From: an uncultured bacterium
GTDB lineage: Bacteria; Cyanobacteriota; Vampirovibrionia; Gastranaerophilales; Gastranaerophilaceae
Direction: 5' to 3'
Assembly: GCA_902763805.1 (NCBI GenBank)
Contig: CACWTN010000004.1
Location: 1 to 64,000 of the forward strand
Length of the DNA stretch: 64,000 nucleotides
Part shown: in pieces, positions 62,369 to 64,000 of the stretch
Layout of the letters: each line of letters opens with the position of its first letter
How positions within the stretch are numbered: the first letter of the stretch is position 1
Notes under the pieces: model-generated
Told to the model about the DNA's origin: nothing
What the model saw: only the letters and a program-made list of their open reading frames with translations
Database searches by the model: none
Translations under genes and position numbers: made by a program

Positions 62369-63094
62369 ATGTCTAACCCTATTTTAAACGAAAACAGGTT
62401 TAACGAGCAGGAAAGAATACTTGAAGGAGCTCCGATGACAGTAAACGGGACGATACAGATAACCGCGTTTTTAGGTTTATTGCTTATCGTTTCAGCATCA
62501 TTTGTCTGGTCAAGAATGAGCGCCGGATATATGGATTTGGCAGTAATGCTCATGAGCGGAGGATTAATTGTAGGATTTATTCTGGCTCTGATAATAACTT
62601 TTACAAAAAATAAATACTTAATCCCTGTATATGCAGTTTGTGAAGGCTGCGCATTGGGCGGTATATCCGCATCTTTTGAAACAATGTACCCTGGAATTGT
62701 AATACAAGCAATAGCAGGAACATTTGCAGCACTGTTTTCAATGCTTGTTTTATACAAAATGAGATTAATACAGGCAACTGATAAATTCAGAAGTGTTATT
62801 TTTATAACAACATTATCAATTGCTGCAGTCTACTTAGTTGATTTAATCGGCAGTTTCTTCCACATGCACGTTCCGCTTATCAATTCGGCATCACCTGCAG
62901 GCATTGCAATTAGTATATTTATCGTCGCAGTTGCCGCACTTAACTTAATCCTTGATTTTGATTTCATTGAAAAGGGCGAACAAATGATGCTTCCGAAAGA
63001 CTACGAATGGTATGGCGCTTTCGGACTTATGCTGACACTTGTATGGTTATACCTGGAAATACTTAAGCTGTTGGCTAAAATTAACAGAAAGTAA
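62369..63094 (+). CDS. BAX inhibitor-1/YccA-like membrane protein
   Basis: 241 residues with a short polar start (MSNPILNENRFNEQERILEGAP) and seven hydrophobic helices. The C-terminal part holds the family's DFDFIEKGEQMMLPKDYEWYGAFGLMLTLVWLYLEILKLLA, in which the acidic pair is the pH/Ca-leak sensor region in BI-1 homologues. Function in bacteria is little known. GGAGG lies 7 nt before the ATG. A terminator follows. Confidence 0.88.
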   Translation: MSNPILNENRFNEQERILEGAPMTVNGTIQITAFLGLLLIVSASFVWSRMSAGYMDLAVMLMSGGLIVGFILALIITFTKNKYLIPVYAVCEGCALGGISASFETMYPGIVIQAIAGTFAALFSMLVLYKMRLIQATDKFRSVIFITTLSIAAVYLVDLIGSFFHMHVPLINSASPAGIAISIFIVAVAALNLILDFDFIEKGEQMMLPKDYEWYGAFGLMLTLVWLYLEILKLLAKINRK

Positions 63095-63114
63095 AATATT
63101 TTACATGGAACAAA

Positions 63115-63147
63115 TATAGACCGTAAAACAATGCGGTCTATATTTTT
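63115..63147 (+). terminator. Terminator after the BAX-inhibitor-like gene
   Basis: TATAGACCG (63115-63123) pairs with CGGTCTATA (63134-63142), followed by TTTTT. Confidence 0.85.
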
Positions 63148-63162
63148 AAGAACGGAGTGAGG

Positions 63163-64000
63163 ATGGATTTAATTTCAGGCTATATTATTGTTTTTATACT
63201 CGGTGTGTTATTTTCTGCAATAGTATCAGTTATTATTGTCAACAAGCTTAAAAACACTATAAGCAGTGAGTTCGCAAAAATAGCAAACAATACTATTAAA
63301 AGTGAGCAGGAAGACCTGAGAAAGCAAAACAGAGAAGCGCTTGAAGAAAAAATACTTCCGCTTGCAAAACAGCTTAACGAATTTAAAGATAAAGTTGAAA
63401 AATTCAATATTTCAGGAGTTGAAAACACTGCACGAATAACGGAACAGCTTGCCGTTTTAGAAAAAAACAACAAAACAATCGAGCAGGAAGCCAAAAATCT
63501 TACGGAAGCACTGACAAAGAACCAAAACATCAAAGGTGCATACGGAGAAGAAATATTAGACACAATCCTTCAAAACTCAGGTTTAACGGAAGGAATACAT
63601 TATTATAAGCAGTATTCAACAAAAAGCGAAAGCCTGAAAGACGAAAATATTCATAACATCAGACCGGATGTAGTAATTAATCTGCCGGATAACAGACATC
63701 TTGTAATAGACTCAAAAGTAACATTAACGAGCTATCTTGAATGCGTAAAGGATTCTGCAAAACTTAAAAACTTTAAATCAGAAGTTAAACAAAGAATAAA
63801 GGATCTTGCAGGCAAAAATTACCAAAACGCAGACGATATAAATCAACCTGATTTTATACTTATGTATATGCCAATAGATTCCTCCGTAGGTTTAATTTAT
63901 GAAGATTCTGAAATAATTGATTTAGCGTACAGGTCAAATATAATAATTGTAGGAACAGCATCTCTGCTTGTAGCAATAAAACTTGTCAGCAGATTATTTG
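63163..64000 (+). CDS. rmuC: DNA recombination protein RmuC (5' part)
   Basis: The ATG at 63163 has GGAGTGAGG directly upstream. The frame is open through the window edge (279 codons seen). An N-terminal membrane helix (YIIVFILGVLFSAIVSVIIV) is followed by a long coiled coil (35-110) and the start of the nuclease-like core: GAYGEEILDTILQNSGL, RPDVVINLPDNRHLVIDSKV and DFILMYMPIDSSVGLIYE. RmuC limits inversions at short inverted repeats. The C-terminus lies outside the window. Confidence 0.93.
   Translation, partial: MDLISGYIIVFILGVLFSAIVSVIIVNKLKNTISSEFAKIANNTIKSEQEDLRKQNREALEEKILPLAKQLNEFKDKVEKFNISGVENTARITEQLAVLEKNNKTIEQEAKNLTEALTKNQNIKGAYGEEILDTILQNSGLTEGIHYYKQYSTKSESLKDENIHNIRPDVVINLPDNRHLVIDSKVTLTSYLECVKDSAKLKNFKSEVKQRIKDLAGKNYQNADDINQPDFILMYMPIDSSVGLIYEDSEIIDLAYRSNIIIVGTASLLVAIKLVSRLF

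Noticed and set aside
1-64000. CRISPR arrays, insertion sequences, prophage or integrative elements
   Set aside because: No spaced direct repeats, transposase, integrase or phage structural genes were seen in either strand.

Overview
This is an AT-rich, gene-dense bacterial chromosome segment. RNA polymerase beta' is split into rpoC1 (25252-26961) and rpoC2 (21351-25211), and rpoC2 carries an insertion of about 650 residues in the trigger loop. Both traits are hallmarks of the cyanobacterial lineage, and a DUF3326 gene (34558-35517) and HLR1-like regulatory boxes point the same way. No photosynthesis gene is visible. There are five flagellins, a FliI ATPase, a sigma-28 promoter and a ferredoxin-dependent 2-oxoacid oxidoreductase. 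Together these suggest a non-photosynthetic, motile, fermentative relative of Cyanobacteria (Melainabacteria/Vampirovibrionia, probably Gastranaerophilales). The placement is inference from gene content; no alignment was run.

Layout. 1-7.8 kb: partial sigma-28-driven gene, uridine phosphorylase, tRNA-Gln, a giant GH13-type protein, fliI, tRNA-Cys. 7.8-13.7 kb: dnaA, a TPR protein, NAD synthase, a nucleoside transporter. 13.7-18.7 kb: leftward genes for a small unknown, a DUF262-like protein with a winged-helix partner, a SPOR protein, DUF366, queC and a HEAT-repeat protein. 18.8-21.3 kb: two small lineage-type genes, then folD with a CooC-like ATPase. 21.3-30.3 kb: rpoB-rpoC1-rpoC2. 30.6-37 kb: purB, a secreted coiled-coil protein, a WecG-type transferase, a lone transketolase N-half, DUF3326, signal peptidase, prenyl synthase. 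37-49.5 kb: five flagellin genes, interrupted by ruvB, a YibE/F protein and unknown proteins. 49.7-52.5 kb: a KorDABC-type operon with a hidden 44-codon gene. 52.5-64 kb: polA, an activase-like DUF2229 protein, ruvC, a degenerate PurD-like protein, a ribbon-helix-helix protein, an MFS transporter, coaE, rluB, a thioesterase, glyoxalase I, a 50-codon gene, a BAX-inhibitor-like protein and partial rmuC.

The most interesting signal is regulatory. Six genes for small or unknown proteins share one rigid promoter: two TTWACA-type half-sites 10 bp apart, 15-17 bp, G(C/A)AATT, exactly 16 bp, CTTTATAWAT. The paired half-sites match or approach the cyanobacterial HLR1 box bound by the response regulator RpaB. 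Perfect or near-perfect copies also lie upstream of the rpoB promoter (three half-sites in phase), upstream of three flagellins, and beside the sigma-28 promoter. This implies an RpaB-like regulon in an organism apparently without photosynthesis.

Two further patterns run through the window. Several genes have TATAAT or TATTTT placed 6-9 nt before the start codon with no Shine-Dalgarno sequence, implying leaderless mRNAs. Seven convergent gene pairs abut or overlap with no terminator between them. Three flagellin leaders carry clustered GGA motifs, including a perfect CsrA-type site.
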